Assembly (NCBI GenBank): GCA_964367085.1
Contig: CAYIWL010000052.1
Span: 1-5,641, forward strand
Source: JACPIN01 sp964367085
GTDB lineage: Archaea > Nanobdellota > Nanobdellia > SCGC-AAA011-G17 > ARS1403
DNA: 5,641 bases
Direction of reading: 5' to 3'
A model generated the notes under the pieces. The model did not search any database. It saw only the letters and a program-made list of their open reading frames with translations, and was not told the DNA's origin. Shown here piece by piece: positions 5,530 through 5,641 of this stretch. The translations under genes were made by a program, and so were the position numbers. How positions within the stretch are numbered: position 1 is the stretch's first letter; each line of letters begins with the position of its first letter.

Positions 5530-5641
5530 TTATTTTCCAAATCTCTTGTTGTATCTAAAGCCAAGAACCCTTCCAAAAGAGCTCAGCTCAAAGGTGTCTG
5601 TTCTGTGTTTGACTAGCAAACCAAGTTTGATAAATTTTTTA
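5530..5641 (-). CDS. C-terminal 36 codons of a gene entering from the right edge; probable winged-helix DNA-binding protein
   Basis: On the minus strand the frame is open from the window edge to TAA at 5532-5530. The peptide includes FIKLGLLVKHRTDTFELSSF, then GRVLGFRYNKRFGK. The pattern L-G-L-(basic)-(short hairpin)-F-E-L-S-x-x-G-R-x-L is typical of the recognition-helix end, the wing and the following helix of winged helix-turn-helix regulators, where equivalents often read LGL-x-x-K...Y-x-L-T-x-x-G-R. This is inferred from pattern only, and the part inside the window is short. It is convergent with the acidic gene, with 95 bases between the two stops. It could encode the regulator that acts on the palindrome at 2930-2945, but nothing in the sequence shows that. 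Confidence 0.6.
   Translation of the reverse strand, partial: KKFIKLGLLVKHRTDTFELSSFGRVLGFRYNKRFGK

Overview
The window is AT-rich and looks archaeal, although nothing in it names a lineage. Three start codons (2690 on the minus strand, 2938 and 3069 on the plus strand) each have a TTAAAA-type box centred 26 to 27 bases upstream and no convincing Shine-Dalgarno sequence. That is the arrangement of an archaeal TATA box driving a leaderless transcript. The plus-strand unit ends in oligo-T tracts, which also suits an archaeon. A small-genome archaeon of the DPANN type, or an element living in one, would fit, but this is inference. There is no rRNA, tRNA, transposase or CRISPR array.

Layout. The left half is a minus-strand unit. 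A promoter at 2713-2720 drives a 703-residue protein (2690 down to 579) that joins a complete SNF2-type helicase/translocase core to a C-terminal SAM-dependent methyltransferase domain. One base after its stop, a second gene starts at 577 and runs off the left edge. It begins with two nearly identical 55-residue modules of unknown function. The middle (2739-3068) is a divergent control region. It holds a second minus-strand promoter candidate, a short fragment that repeats the first nine codons of the gene at 577, and a 31-codon plus-strand ORF whose start codon sits at the centre of a perfect 16-bp palindrome. The right half is a plus-strand pair: an unrecognised 494-residue protein (3069-4553) and an unrecognised, strongly acidic 277-residue protein (4601-5434), probably co-transcribed. 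At the right edge, the last 36 codons of a convergent minus-strand gene (5530-5641) read like the end of a winged-helix DNA-binding domain.

How it may work together. The helicase-methyltransferase and the repeat protein are almost certainly one operon. A DNA translocase fused to a methyltransferase, beside two orphan proteins and a possible small regulator, resembles the composition of accessory DNA-processing or defence islands. No known system can be named: the methyltransferase lacks the catalytic motifs of DNA adenine or cytosine methylases, and no nuclease is recognisable. The most unusual points are the fusion, the altered Walker A motif (Phe in place of the last Gly), the repeat protein, and the palindrome centred on the small ORF's start.
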